9,198 nt of DNA from Candidatus Schekmanbacteria bacterium GWA2_38_11 (GCA_001790645.1 MGDB01000023.1:1-9198), one strand, 5' to 3'; counted from the stretch's first letter, positions 1 through 5,613 are shown. A program made the numbers and translations. The notes: generated by a model from the sequence alone, not told the origin.

Positions 1-561
1 TCCTAAAATCATAGTTCCATTTTTGAGCAGATATTTTAATCCTTCTGTATAAATACCGCTGACCTTTTCAGAAAAGGGGAGAAGAGAGATTGTCTCTCCT
101 TTTGTAGCTTTTATATCCAGAGATTTATCTATAATTCTTACCTCTGTAGATTCATCAAGGATTTTAATAGTGACAGATTTTTTGACTCCCATTCTTAAAA
201 GATGGATATTTGCCAGCATGTGGTCAACTCTCCCTCCAAGAGAGCAGAGCATGATAATTTCTCTTGCTCCGGAGGATAAAGCATATTCAAGTGCCAACTG
301 AGTATCAGTCTTATCTTTCTCTTTGGGAAACCTCAAGACCTTGGTCTTGTTTTTGTTAAGACCTGAAAAATCACTTTTCTTTAGTGAGTCAAAGTCACCT
401 ATCAATATGTCTGGTTTAATCCCAAGCTTTTTGGCAAATCTTAAACCTCCATCAGCGCAGATGATCTTGTCATTCTTCTTAATTAATTTTTTATAGGAAT
501 TTATATTTCCAAAATTCCCATTGCTTAAGATTACTGCCCGATTTTTGGGTTTGATTTTCAT
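1..561 (-). CDS. thiN: Thiamine pyrophosphokinase, 3' end beyond window edge
   Basis: This enzyme transfers pyrophosphate from ATP to thiamine, giving thiamine diphosphate in the cytoplasm. 187 codons are visible, starting at an ATG (559-561) and running off the left edge without a stop. Motifs seen: ADGG at residues 36-39, GDFDS at 55-59, a KDKTD stretch at 82-86 and GGRVDH at 109-114; these match the catalytic/metal-binding motifs of the family. The final visible residues (GIYTEGLKYLL, 169-179) match the start of the C-terminal thiamine-binding domain. Family members are usually about 210-220 residues, so some 25-30 residues are missing off-window. No clear ribosome binding site precedes the ATG; the upstream bases are AT-rich. 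The N-terminus starts where the family normally does, which supports this start. It is separated from the PBP1A gene upstream by 289 bp of repeats, so it is probably not in a tight operon with it. Confidence 0.93.
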   Translation of the reverse strand, partial: MKIKPKNRAVILSNGNFGNINSYKKLIKKNDKIICADGGLRFAKKLGIKPDILIGDFDSLKKSDFSGLNKNKTKVLRFPKEKDKTDTQLALEYALSSGAREIIMLCSLGGRVDHMLANIHLLRMGVKKSVTIKILDESTEVRIIDKSLDIKATKGETISLLPFSEKVSGIYTEGLKYLLKNGTMILG

Positions 562-591
562 TTTTATAAATATGTTAAATGTATATTGATT

Positions 592-615
592 AGCTGTCAG
601 CTATCAGCTTTCAGC
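592..615. repeat. Heptamer tandem repeat AGCTNTC, three units
   Basis: Three 7-bp units follow each other directly: AGCTGTC (592-598), AGCTATC (599-605) and AGCTTTC (606-612), then a partial AGC. A related run (AGCTTTC, AGCCTTC, then AGCTCATC) occurs at 3356-3377 inside the nested insert there. Function unknown; it appears to be part of a dispersed intergenic repeat. Confidence 0.6.
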
Positions 616-640
616 AATCCTTTCCCCTCACCCTGTTCCT

Positions 641-692
641 TGTAGGGCAAGGTAGCCTTGCTTAATACGCAACCCTAAAGGGTTGCCCTACA
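641..692. repeat. Composite palindromic (REP-like) element
   Basis: The outer arms are perfect 10-bp inverted repeats: TGTAGGGCAA at 641-650 and TTGCCCTACA at 683-692. Two smaller hairpins are nested: CAAGG/CCTTG at 648-652 and 656-660, and a perfect 8-bp stem GCAACCCT/AGGGTTGC at 669-676 and 679-686. The nested symmetry is typical of dispersed REP or MITE-like intergenic elements. It lies between the convergent flank of pbp1A's stop and the thiN start and could be transcribed from pbp1A. Confidence 0.7.
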
Positions 693-765
693 TTCTCGCA
701 AAAAGAGGAGAGGGAATCTTCTTAACTCTCTAATTTACTTTTCAGTCCTACTCCGAACGCTAAAC

Positions 766-794
766 GGTAACGCAGGCTAAAGCCTGCGGCTACC
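766..794. repeat. Palindromic repeat hairpin downstream of pbp1A
   Basis: A perfect 8-bp stem, CGCAGGCT (771-778) and AGCCTGCG (781-788), with a 2-nt centre AA. Further out, GGTA (766-769) and TACC (791-794) pair, with unpaired bases between. It sits about 60 bp beyond the pbp1A stop on the minus strand. It has no T-tract on the minus strand, so it is better called a dispersed palindromic repeat than an intrinsic terminator. Confidence 0.6.
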
Positions 795-850
795 TCAGAA
801 CTCCAACGCTGAATCCTACTCGTTACTCCAAACTATGATACTGCGTTACC

Positions 851-3169
851 CTACATTCCTTCGCCTAAAAAGTTTTCATTTCCACTCTCTGAGGGGCTTT
901 TTGTTTCACCTTTGTTGCCGTTGCCTGCTCCGGATTTTGGTTCTGTTCCTTTGATAAAAGCCTGGAGCAGGCCATTTTGAGAATCTTTGCTCACCGGGTT
1001 ACCGCTTCTTGGATCTACGGTGACGAACGTCACTCCTTCCGGAACCGGGAAATCCTTAACCTGGTCAGGCTTAAAACATTCGCCTATGAAATTGGTCCAG
1101 ATTGGAGCCGCTATTTTTCCTCCTGTTTCCTTGTAACCAATTTCCCTGTTGTCATCGTAACCTACAAATACTCCGGCTGCCAGATCCTGGAAAAAGCCGA
1201 CAAACCATGCGTCACGGAAATCATTTGTTGTTCCTGTTTTTCCTGCAATCGGCATCTTAAGCTCACTTACTCTCTTTGCTGTTCCTCTCTCCACAACCCA
1301 CCGCATCATGCTTGTCATCACATAAGCGGTCTCAGGTTTTAATACCCCATGTATCTGAGGGTAGTTTTCTTCTATGATTACACCATCTGAATCTTCGATT
1401 TTCAGGATGCTTACCGGCTCTGCCCTGACTCCCTGGTTCCCGATAACACCGTAAGCTGAAGTTATCTCAAGAAGGGATAAGACTGAGGGTCCAAGTGCCA
1501 GTGAAAGATAAGGCTCAAGAGGGCTCTTAATCCCCATTCTTCTTGCTGTTGCAACGACTTTTTCAACCCCTACTTTCTCAAGTAACTTAACTGCAATAAT
1601 ATTCCTTGACTCTTCAAGTCCCATTCTCAGGCTTACAGGGCCTTTGAATTTTTCATCATAATTTGATGGTGCCCAGATTTTTCCGTCAGCTCCTCTGAAA
1701 GATACAGGTGTGTCCATTATGATGCTTGACGGGGTAAAACCGTTATCAAGAGCTGTAGTATATATGAATGGCTTGAAAGCAGAACCTGGCTGCCTCTTTG
1801 CCTGGATTGCCCTGTTGAATTTACTGATATTGAAATCCAGTCCCCCAACCATTGCTTTAATATATCCTGTGCTTGGCTGCAGGGCTAAGACAGCACCCTG
1901 GATTTCAACGAAGTTTTCTAAAGTGAACAAAAATTCCCCGTCTTTTTTATTCTCCGCAAAACTTAAACCTACAAGGTCTCCCTCTTTGACTAATTCGGAG
2001 GCAAGTTCTCTTTTTGTCCATTTCCAGCCATCCTTTTTAACTTTGCCTGAAAAAATTCCTACTTTAACTGTAAAATAATTCTTATCTACTTCTGTTACCT
2101 CTCCATAATACAACTTATCCTTTTCTAAATTCTCTGTTTTTGAATAGATATCAAATATCAAGTCTCTTTGACTTTGCGGGGCGGTTTTAAATTTCTTTGT
2201 GCGTGATATTTCCATTAACCCTTTGTCTAAGGCCCTTTCAGCGGACTTTTGCATTTTGAGGTTCAATGGTGTATAGATTTTAATTCCCTTTTTATAAAGT
2301 AATTCTGAGCCGTATTTATCTTCAATATATTTTCTTAAATATTCCGAGAAATATGGAGCTTTGCTGTCCCAGTTATGCTCACCTGTCAGTTTGAGAGGAG
2401 TTTTTGATAATTCCTGGGATTGTTTGTAGGATATGTATCCTAACTCAGCCATTTTTGCCAAAACAATATTTCTCCTTCTTTTTGCAACTTCATAATTATT
2501 GAATGGAGAATAAAAGGTCGGGAGTCTCGGGAGTCCGGCTATTAAAGCGCATTCAGCAGTATTCAGTTCTTTTGCATGTTTTCCAAAATAGGTCAATGCT
2601 GCCGCTTCAACTCCATAAGCACCGCTGCCCAAATATATCTGGTTTAAGTAAAGTTCCAGGATTTCATTTTTTGTATATTTTTTTTCAAGCTGCAGTGCTA
2701 CGAGGGCTTCTTTGATCTTTCTTTCAAGGGTCTTTTCAGGTGTTAGGAAAATAACTTTTGCAAGCTGCTGGGTAATTGTGCTGCCACCTTCTTTTATTTT
2801 CCCTGAAAAAAAATTTACAACTCCAGCCCTTACTATGCCTCTCCAGTCTACTCCAAAATGGCTGTAAAAATTATTGTCTTCTATGGCTAAGAAGGCATTG
2901 ATCATGTTTTTTGGAACCTGGTCAAGGGTAATTAATATTCTCTTCTGAATAAAATATTCTGCAAAGATTTCTCCATTATCAGCATAAAGCCTTGCAACCT
3001 TATCAGGTTCGTAAGCTTTCAGTTTTTCAACGGCGGGTAAATCTCTGAGGTAAGCCCCTACAACACCTCCAACGGAACCTGCTAAAATAGAAACCAGGAA
3101 ACCAATTAAAATAAAAAGTCCCTTAAAAAACTTATCGAGCCAGTAAAAAAATCCTTTCTTATTATTCAA
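851..3169 (-). CDS. mrcA: Penicillin-binding protein 1A (class A, bifunctional)
   Basis: This protein builds peptidoglycan from lipid II at the outer face of the inner membrane: an N-terminal glycosyltransferase polymerises glycan and a C-terminal transpeptidase cross-links it. It has 772 residues, near the family norm. Order: cytoplasmic start, membrane anchor (about 17-40), GT51 domain with the catalytic EDNNFYSH motif (E97) and GGSTITQQLAK at 128-138, a second glutamate at E154, an OB-like insert (about 330-425), then the transpeptidase with SAFK (S463, K466), SRN (S521-N523) and KTGTT (K644-G646). All catalytic motifs are intact. The tail (about 741-772) is low-complexity, rich in Gly, Ser, Lys and Glu. 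The start is TTG at 3167-3169: an in-frame TAA lies just upstream, and the next Met is residue 89, inside the GT51 domain. The TAG stop lies in a sequence resembling the neighbouring repeat. Confidence 0.97.
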   Translation of the reverse strand: MNNKKGFFYWLDKFFKGLFILIGFLVSILAGSVGGVVGAYLRDLPAVEKLKAYEPDKVARLYADNGEIFAEYFIQKRILITLDQVPKNMINAFLAIEDNNFYSHFGVDWRGIVRAGVVNFFSGKIKEGGSTITQQLAKVIFLTPEKTLERKIKEALVALQLEKKYTKNEILELYLNQIYLGSGAYGVEAAALTYFGKHAKELNTAECALIAGLPRLPTFYSPFNNYEVAKRRRNIVLAKMAELGYISYKQSQELSKTPLKLTGEHNWDSKAPYFSEYLRKYIEDKYGSELLYKKGIKIYTPLNLKMQKSAERALDKGLMEISRTKKFKTAPQSQRDLIFDIYSKTENLEKDKLYYGEVTEVDKNYFTVKVGIFSGKVKKDGWKWTKRELASELVKEGDLVGLSFAENKKDGEFLFTLENFVEIQGAVLALQPSTGYIKAMVGGLDFNISKFNRAIQAKRQPGSAFKPFIYTTALDNGFTPSSIIMDTPVSFRGADGKIWAPSNYDEKFKGPVSLRMGLEESRNIIAVKLLEKVGVEKVVATARRMGIKSPLEPYLSLALGPSVLSLLEITSAYGVIGNQGVRAEPVSILKIEDSDGVIIEENYPQIHGVLKPETAYVMTSMMRWVVERGTAKRVSELKMPIAGKTGTTNDFRDAWFVGFFQDLAAGVFVGYDDNREIGYKETGGKIAAPIWTNFIGECFKPDQVKDFPVPEGVTFVTVDPRSGNPVSKDSQNGLLQAFIKGTEPKSGAGNGNKGETKSPSESGNENFLGEGM

Positions 3170-3177
3170 TCCTGAAT

Positions 3178-3183
3178 CCCTTT
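3178..3183 (-). promoter_or_regulatory. Ribosome binding site supporting the pbp1A TTG start
   Basis: AAAGGG on the minus strand lies 8 nt before the TTG at 3169. An in-frame TAA overlaps its first bases (the A's), so no longer reading frame is possible. This fixes the TTG start. Confidence 0.6.
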
Positions 3184-3186
3184 ATA

Positions 3187-3202
3187 GGTTAGTGAACTAA
3201 CC
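3187..3202 (-). promoter_or_regulatory. Palindrome in the pbp1A leader, possible operator or hairpin
   Basis: On the minus strand this reads GGTTAGT, TC, ACTAACC: two perfect 7-bp arms around a 2-bp centre. It ends three bases before the AAAGGG ribosome binding site. A 2-nt loop is tight for RNA, so a DNA operator for a dimeric regulator is at least as likely as a leader hairpin. The TTAGTT/ACTAA core is reminiscent of some MarR-family operators; this is only a resemblance and no such regulator is in the window. Confidence 0.4.
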
Positions 3203-3227
3203 ACAATGCTATGTGAAAGTATTTTTT

Positions 3228-3256
3228 AAGATAGGTCAAAAAAAAATAAAAATCAA
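3228..3256 (-). promoter_or_regulatory. Possible sigma-70-type promoter of pbp1A
   Basis: On the minus strand, TTGATT (3256-3251) is followed after 17 bp by TATCTT (3233-3228). Each hexamer matches the consensus at four of six positions. Transcription would start near 3221, giving a leader of about 50 nt that includes the palindrome at 3187-3202. The region is AT-rich, so chance matches are possible. Confidence 0.35.
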
Positions 3257-3324
3257 GGAAGCTTTTAAAAAAAATATAAATGGGCTTTAAGGGTGTTGGA
3301 AAAAGGTAATTTAAACAACAATTG

Positions 3325-3463
3325 TTAGGGGCGGGCACTGTCCCTGCCATCTAATAGCTTTCAGCCTTCAGCTCATCAGGAGAGGGCATGAGGAGAATCA
3401 ACCCCAGAAGGGGTTTCCCACAATTGTGGGAGAGCCTTTTCAGGCTCGATATGAGGCCCCTAC
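3325..3463. repeat. 139-bp block nested inside the long MITE-like copy
   Basis: This block is absent from the short copy at 5614-5701. It is bounded by TTG on both sides (3322-3324 and 3464-3466), where the short copy has this trinucleotide once (as CAA, 5665-5667). Its own ends are 7-of-8 inverted repeats: TTAGGGGC at the left and GCCCCTAC at the right. This fits insertion of a second small element with a 3-bp target duplication; the alternative is a precise deletion from the short copy. Inside are a heptamer run (3356-3377) and three hairpins (3401-3447). Confidence 0.5.
3401..3447. repeat. Three consecutive hairpins
   Basis: Back-to-back inverted repeats: ACCCC/GGGGT (3401-3405, 3410-3414), the perfect 16-bp palindrome TCCCACAATTGTGGGA (3416-3431), and GAGCC/GGCTC (3432-3436, 3443-3447). 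No T-tract follows on either strand, so these are not obvious terminators. They are part of the nested repeat block. Confidence 0.6.
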
Positions 3464-3600
3464 TTGCCTACCGTCAGGCAGGCAGCAAAATTGTTTTTAT
3501 GTTTTTCAAACACCCTGCGGAGGTCTGTTTCTACGACGAGTTGTTATATCCAATTAACCTATATCCATAGACTTTCAACAGGCTGCTGAACCTGGATATT

Positions 3601-3630
3601 AGAGGACTTCAGACCTCTACCTTTTTTATT
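3601..3630 (+). terminator. Weak terminator-like hairpin next to the iscS stop
   Basis: AGAGG (3601-3605) pairs with CCTCT (3614-3618), followed on the plus strand by AC and then CTTTTTTATT. The T-tract is on the plus strand, where no gene lies upstream, and overlaps the iscS stop codon. On the minus strand the same stem lies just after the iscS stop but lacks a T-tract. The stem is only five base pairs, so this is weak. Confidence 0.25.
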
Positions 3631-4795
3631 GTTTATCATCCCAGAGCGGTGACATGCTCCTTAACCGCTCAACAATAGGCGGTAAAACCTCAAAAAGATA
3701 ATCTGTATCTTCTGAAGTTGTAAACCTGCCAATGCTGAATCTTATGGAACCCTGAATGTATTCAACCGGGACTCCGATAGCCTTGAGCACATGGGATGGT
3801 TCTACAGAGCCTGAACTGCAGGCTGATCCGGTTGATACGGCTATCCCTTTGAGGTCGAGATTGATGAGAAGGGATTCACCTTCGATTGCCAAGAACCCTA
3901 CATTAAGGGTATTTGGCATGCAATTTTCAAAAGAGCAGTTAATTCTTATTTTTGGAATTTTTTTCATCAACCCATTGCATAATTTTTCTTTTAAGGTTAT
4001 CAGATGTTTGAACTCTTTATCCATATCTCTCATGGCAATTTCACAAGCCATTCCAAGTCCTGCAATTCCTGCTACATTTTCAGTTCCTGCCCTGCGGTTT
4101 TTTTCCTGGTGTCCTCCATGAATTATAGAGTGCATCTCAGTCCCTTTTCTTATGTAAAGTGCGCCTATTCCCTTTGGACCATAAAACTTATGGGCTGATA
4201 ATGAGAGGAGATCAACCTTTATTTGGTTAACATCTATATGTATTTTCCCTGTTGTCTGTACAGCATCTGTATGAAAGAAAACTTCTTTTTCCCTTGCAAT
4301 TTCTCCAATTTCAGCAATCGGTTGTAAAACTCCTATTTCATTATTCCCATGCATAATTGATATCAGTAAAGTTTTTTCTGTGATAGATTCTTTCAGCTTA
4401 GATAAGCTTATCCTTCCATTTCCATCAACGGGGAGATATGTGACTTTGTAGCCTGATTCCTCTAAAAAACTGCATGTGCTTAATATTGCAGGATGTTCTA
4501 TTGAAGAAGTTATTATATGATTTTTTGCTTTGCAATGGGCTGAAAACAATCCTTTAAGGGCTAAATTATTTGACTCCGAACCGCAGCTTGTAAATACAAT
4601 TTCAGAAGGGTCAGCTCCTAAAATTTTTGCAACCATCTCCCTTGCTTTCTCAACTGCGGCCCTGGTTTCTCTGCCAAAGATATGTGAGCTCGATGGATTT
4701 CCGTAACGATCTTTAAGGTAAGGCATCATAGCATCCAGGACTTCAGAATGCAGAGGTGTTGTCGCATTATAATCAAAGTAATAAAGCTTTTTCAA
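3626..4795 (-). CDS. iscS: Cysteine desulfurase, NifS/IscS family
   Basis: A PLP enzyme that converts cysteine to alanine and holds the sulfur as a persulfide for Fe-S cluster assembly or tRNA thiolation. At 389 residues it is normal length. Visible residues: H101 in EHPAIL, which stacks on PLP; the NNEIG motif at 151-155; D177 in HTDAVQ; the PLP lysine K203 in SAHKFYGPKG; RRAGTEN at 234-240; and the catalytic C326 in a GSACSSGSVEPSHVL loop, the long loop of group I enzymes. The TTG start (4793-4795) is fixed by AAGGAGG nine bases upstream. It follows the Rrf2 regulator gene on the same strand with a 117-bp gap holding a repeat array. No IscU/NifU scaffold gene follows, so a role in general sulfur supply or with an unlinked scaffold cannot be told apart. 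Specific naming as IscS rather than NifS rests on the neighbouring regulator. Confidence 0.95.
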   Translation of the reverse strand: MKKLYYFDYNATTPLHSEVLDAMMPYLKDRYGNPSSSHIFGRETRAAVEKAREMVAKILGADPSEIVFTSCGSESNNLALKGLFSAHCKAKNHIITSSIEHPAILSTCSFLEESGYKVTYLPVDGNGRISLSKLKESITEKTLLISIMHGNNEIGVLQPIAEIGEIAREKEVFFHTDAVQTTGKIHIDVNQIKVDLLSLSAHKFYGPKGIGALYIRKGTEMHSIIHGGHQEKNRRAGTENVAGIAGLGMACEIAMRDMDKEFKHLITLKEKLCNGLMKKIPKIRINCSFENCMPNTLNVGFLAIEGESLLINLDLKGIAVSTGSACSSGSVEPSHVLKAIGVPVEYIQGSIRFSIGRFTTSEDTDYLFEVLPPIVERLRSMSPLWDDKQ

Positions 4796-4804
4796 TTTAT
4801 TATT

Positions 4805-4811
4805 CCTCCTT
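4805..4811 (-). promoter_or_regulatory. Strong ribosome binding site of iscS
   Basis: AAGGAGG on the minus strand, with a 9-nt spacer to the TTG start at 4795. This near-perfect Shine-Dalgarno compensates for the weak start codon and decides the start. It lies just beyond the repeat array, so folding of the array could affect its exposure. Confidence 0.8.
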
Positions 4812-4818
4812 GCGGAAT

Positions 4819-4910
4819 GATTACACAGATTTTAACAAGATTACACAGATTGTTTTAATCTCCTTTTTTTTGTTAAAAATCTGTGAAATCTCTCTCTAAT
4901 CAGAGTAATC
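4819..4910. repeat. Inverted array of four 20-bp repeats between iscR and iscS
   Basis: Two direct units on the plus strand, GATTACACAGATTTTAACAA (4819-4838) and GATTACACAGATTGTTTTAA (4839-4858), share a 13-bp core GATTACACAGATT. After a 12-bp T-rich spacer come two units in the opposite sense: 4871-4890 reads GATTTCACAGATTTTTAACA and 4891-4910 reads GATTACTCTGATTAGAGAGA on the minus strand. The layout is symmetric and begins two bases past the iscR stop. In an iscR-iscS transcript the inner cores could pair at 12 of 13 positions, giving a hairpin of up to about 90 nt. Confidence 0.75.
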
Positions 4911-4912
4911 AT

Positions 4913-5377
4913 TTATATATAAAACATATAATCGTGGTCTAATACTCCTTCTTTCTTCATCTTGCTTGCTTCAGCAATAAGATCTGCTAAGTTTATGGAA
5001 TCCAGCAGCTGGGCAATCTGGTTTCCTAGTTTTCTCCAAAGGATATAGGAGATACATCCCTCAAGATGTTCACATCCTTTTTCTTTTGAGTCGTCCTCAA
5101 CGCAGAAGACAGGAGCTAAGGAGATATCCAAAGCCCTTATCACGGCTTTGATTGAAATATCCTGGGGCTTTTTCAGGAGTTTGTAACCCCCTTTGGGTCC
5201 TCTTACGCTTTGGACGATTTTAGCCCTTCGAAGCTTAACAAATAATTGCTCAAGATAATTTAAAGAGATATGCTGTCTTTCAGAAATATGAGACAAAGGT
5301 ATGGGTTTTCCTGAAAAGTTATATGCTAAGTCAATCAAGGCCTTAATGGAATAATACCCTTTTGATGAGATCTTCAT
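4913..5377 (-). CDS. iscR: Rrf2-family (IscR-like) transcriptional regulator
   Basis: A dimeric winged-helix DNA-binding protein; family members such as IscR bind a [2Fe-2S] cluster and adjust Fe-S biogenesis genes. From the chosen ATG the protein has 154 residues. The N-terminus MKISSKGYYSIKALIDLA is the standard Rrf2 opening. The helix-turn-helix and wing follow (about 25-67, ending in RGPKGGYKL). Three cysteines sit at 92, 102 and 108 with spacing C-x9-C-x5-C, in the place of the cluster ligands; E. coli IscR has C-x5-C-x5-C. The frame can be read upstream to a TTG at 5404, adding nine residues, but that TTG lies between the -35 and -10 hexamers of the best promoter, and the extension is not family-like. 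The ATG lacks a good ribosome binding site; see the promoter entry. The desulfurase gene follows on the same strand, supporting an Fe-S role and autoregulation. Confidence 0.92.
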   Translation of the reverse strand: MKISSKGYYSIKALIDLAYNFSGKPIPLSHISERQHISLNYLEQLFVKLRRAKIVQSVRGPKGGYKLLKKPQDISIKAVIRALDISLAPVFCVEDDSKEKGCEHLEGCISYILWRKLGNQIAQLLDSINLADLIAEASKMKKEGVLDHDYMFYI

Positions 5378-5386
5378 GCTCTTATT

Positions 5387-5414
5387 ATTAAATATATATG
5401 ACAATTTTTGTCAA
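5387..5414 (-). promoter_or_regulatory. iscR promoter, probably giving a leaderless mRNA
   Basis: On the minus strand, TTGACA (5414-5409, six of six) and TTTAAT (5392-5387, five of six) are 16 bp apart. Only nine bases separate the -10 from the iscR ATG at 5377, so transcription should start within about three bases of the ATG. No Shine-Dalgarno is present there, which fits leaderless translation. Confidence 0.6.
5399..5413 (-). promoter_or_regulatory. Putative autoregulatory operator over the iscR -35
   Basis: TGACAA, AAA, TTGTCA: two perfect 6-bp arms around a 3-bp centre, overlapping the -35 hexamer and spacer. With flanks, the ATACTTGAC...GTCATAT layout resembles the type 1 IscR sites I recall from proteobacterial iscR promoters. 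Position over the -35 suggests repression by the iscR product. The match is from memory of the motif, not from a search. Confidence 0.45.
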
Positions 5415-5435
5415 GTATAAAAGTCAGTGGGACAA

Positions 5436-5455
5436 CCTGCCTGCCGGCAGGCAGG
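5436..5455. repeat. Perfect 20-bp palindrome
   Basis: CCTGCCTGCCGGCAGGCAGG is its own reverse complement. The same 16-bp core TGCCTGCCGGCAGGCA occurs at 5651-5666, and a copy with two changes at 3465-3480, both inside MITE-like elements. Here the palindrome stands alone, 20 bp upstream of the iscR -35. Confidence 0.75.
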
Positions 5456-5493
5456 GAATGTTCCGCCTATCAATTTCTTTAATCTTTTTTAGC

Positions 5494-5523
5494 TTGACTA
5501 TTCTTATTTCATTAGCATATAAA
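5494..5523 (+). promoter_or_regulatory. Possible sigma-70-type promoter upstream of gspL
   Basis: TTGACT (5494-5499) and TATAAA (5518-5523) are 18 bp apart, each five of six to consensus. Transcription would start near 5530, leaving a leader of about 260 nt before the GTG at 5792, or a short RNA if the hairpin at 5702-5728 terminates. Confidence 0.45.
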
Positions 5524-5546
5524 AAATGAAAGAGTGGCTGGTTATA

Positions 5547-5571
5547 CTCCTCTTATTGCTAATAAGAGGAG
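5547..5571. repeat. Perfect 10-bp stem-loop
   Basis: Arms CTCCTCTTAT (5547-5556) and ATAAGAGGAG (5562-5571) flank a 5-nt loop TGCTA. No T-tract follows, so it is not a terminator. It lies about 20 nt after the predicted plus-strand start site and would form a stable 5' hairpin in that RNA. Confidence 0.6.
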
Positions 5572-5613
5572 CAGGAGAAGGGATTTCTGACTATAAACTA
5601 CAAGTGGATCTAA

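Larger units (their letters stand above)
3291..3515. mobile_element. MITE-like element, long copy, with nested insert
   Basis: The ends are 14-bp terminal inverted repeats matching at 13 of 14 positions: GGGTGTTGGAAAAA (3291-3304) and TTTTTCAAACACCC (3502-3515). The reverse complement of 3464-3515 aligns with 5617-5667 at about 45 of 52 positions, and that of 3291-3324 aligns with 5665-5700 (about 27 of the first 31). So this and the 5614-5701 element are opposite-oriented copies of one family. It encodes no transposase and would have been moved in trans, if mobile. The extra middle block (3325-3463) is described separately. No clear outer target duplication was found. Confidence 0.65.
3170..3625. 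other. 456-bp non-coding gap between iscS and pbp1A
   Basis: No convincing gene is present. From right to left on the minus strand it holds the iscS 3' flank, a GC-rich repeat block, the MITE-like element at 3291-3515, an A/T-rich stretch and the presumed pbp1A promoter and leader. An open frame on the plus strand at 3388-3570 runs straight through the repeats and is not supported as a gene. A short imperfect inverted repeat (about TTCAACAG/CTGCTGAA) also lies near 3575-3590, of a type often seen in dispersed elements. Confidence 0.7.

Noticed and set aside
669..686. Perfect hairpin as an intrinsic terminator of pbp1A
   Set aside because: No T-tract follows on the minus strand, and the stem is nested within a larger symmetric repeat.
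977..1342. Open frame on the plus strand opposite pbp1A
   Set aside because: Antisense shadow of an intact, conserved gene; no recognisable domain. The same holds for plus-strand frames at 1710-2078 and 2503-2715.
3388..3570. 60-codon open frame on the plus strand
   Set aside because: It runs through the nested repeat block and hairpins, has no family resemblance, and its composition is explained by the repeats.
3756..4198. Overlapping plus-strand frames opposite iscS
   Set aside because: Antisense shadows; the minus strand carries all catalytic residues of the desulfurase.
4819..4910. CRISPR array suggested by 20-bp repeats
   Set aside because: Units are directly adjacent with no spacers, and they are arranged in opposite orientations; no cas genes are present.
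5378..5404. N-terminal extension of the IscR-like protein from TTG 5404
   Set aside because: The TTG lies inside the best promoter, and the family starts at the ATG at 5377 (MKISSKG...).
5455..5464. GGAATGTTCC palindrome as a LexA-type or other operator
   Set aside because: Only ten bases, not positioned over a promoter, and adjacent to a strong repeat palindrome; chance is the simpler explanation.
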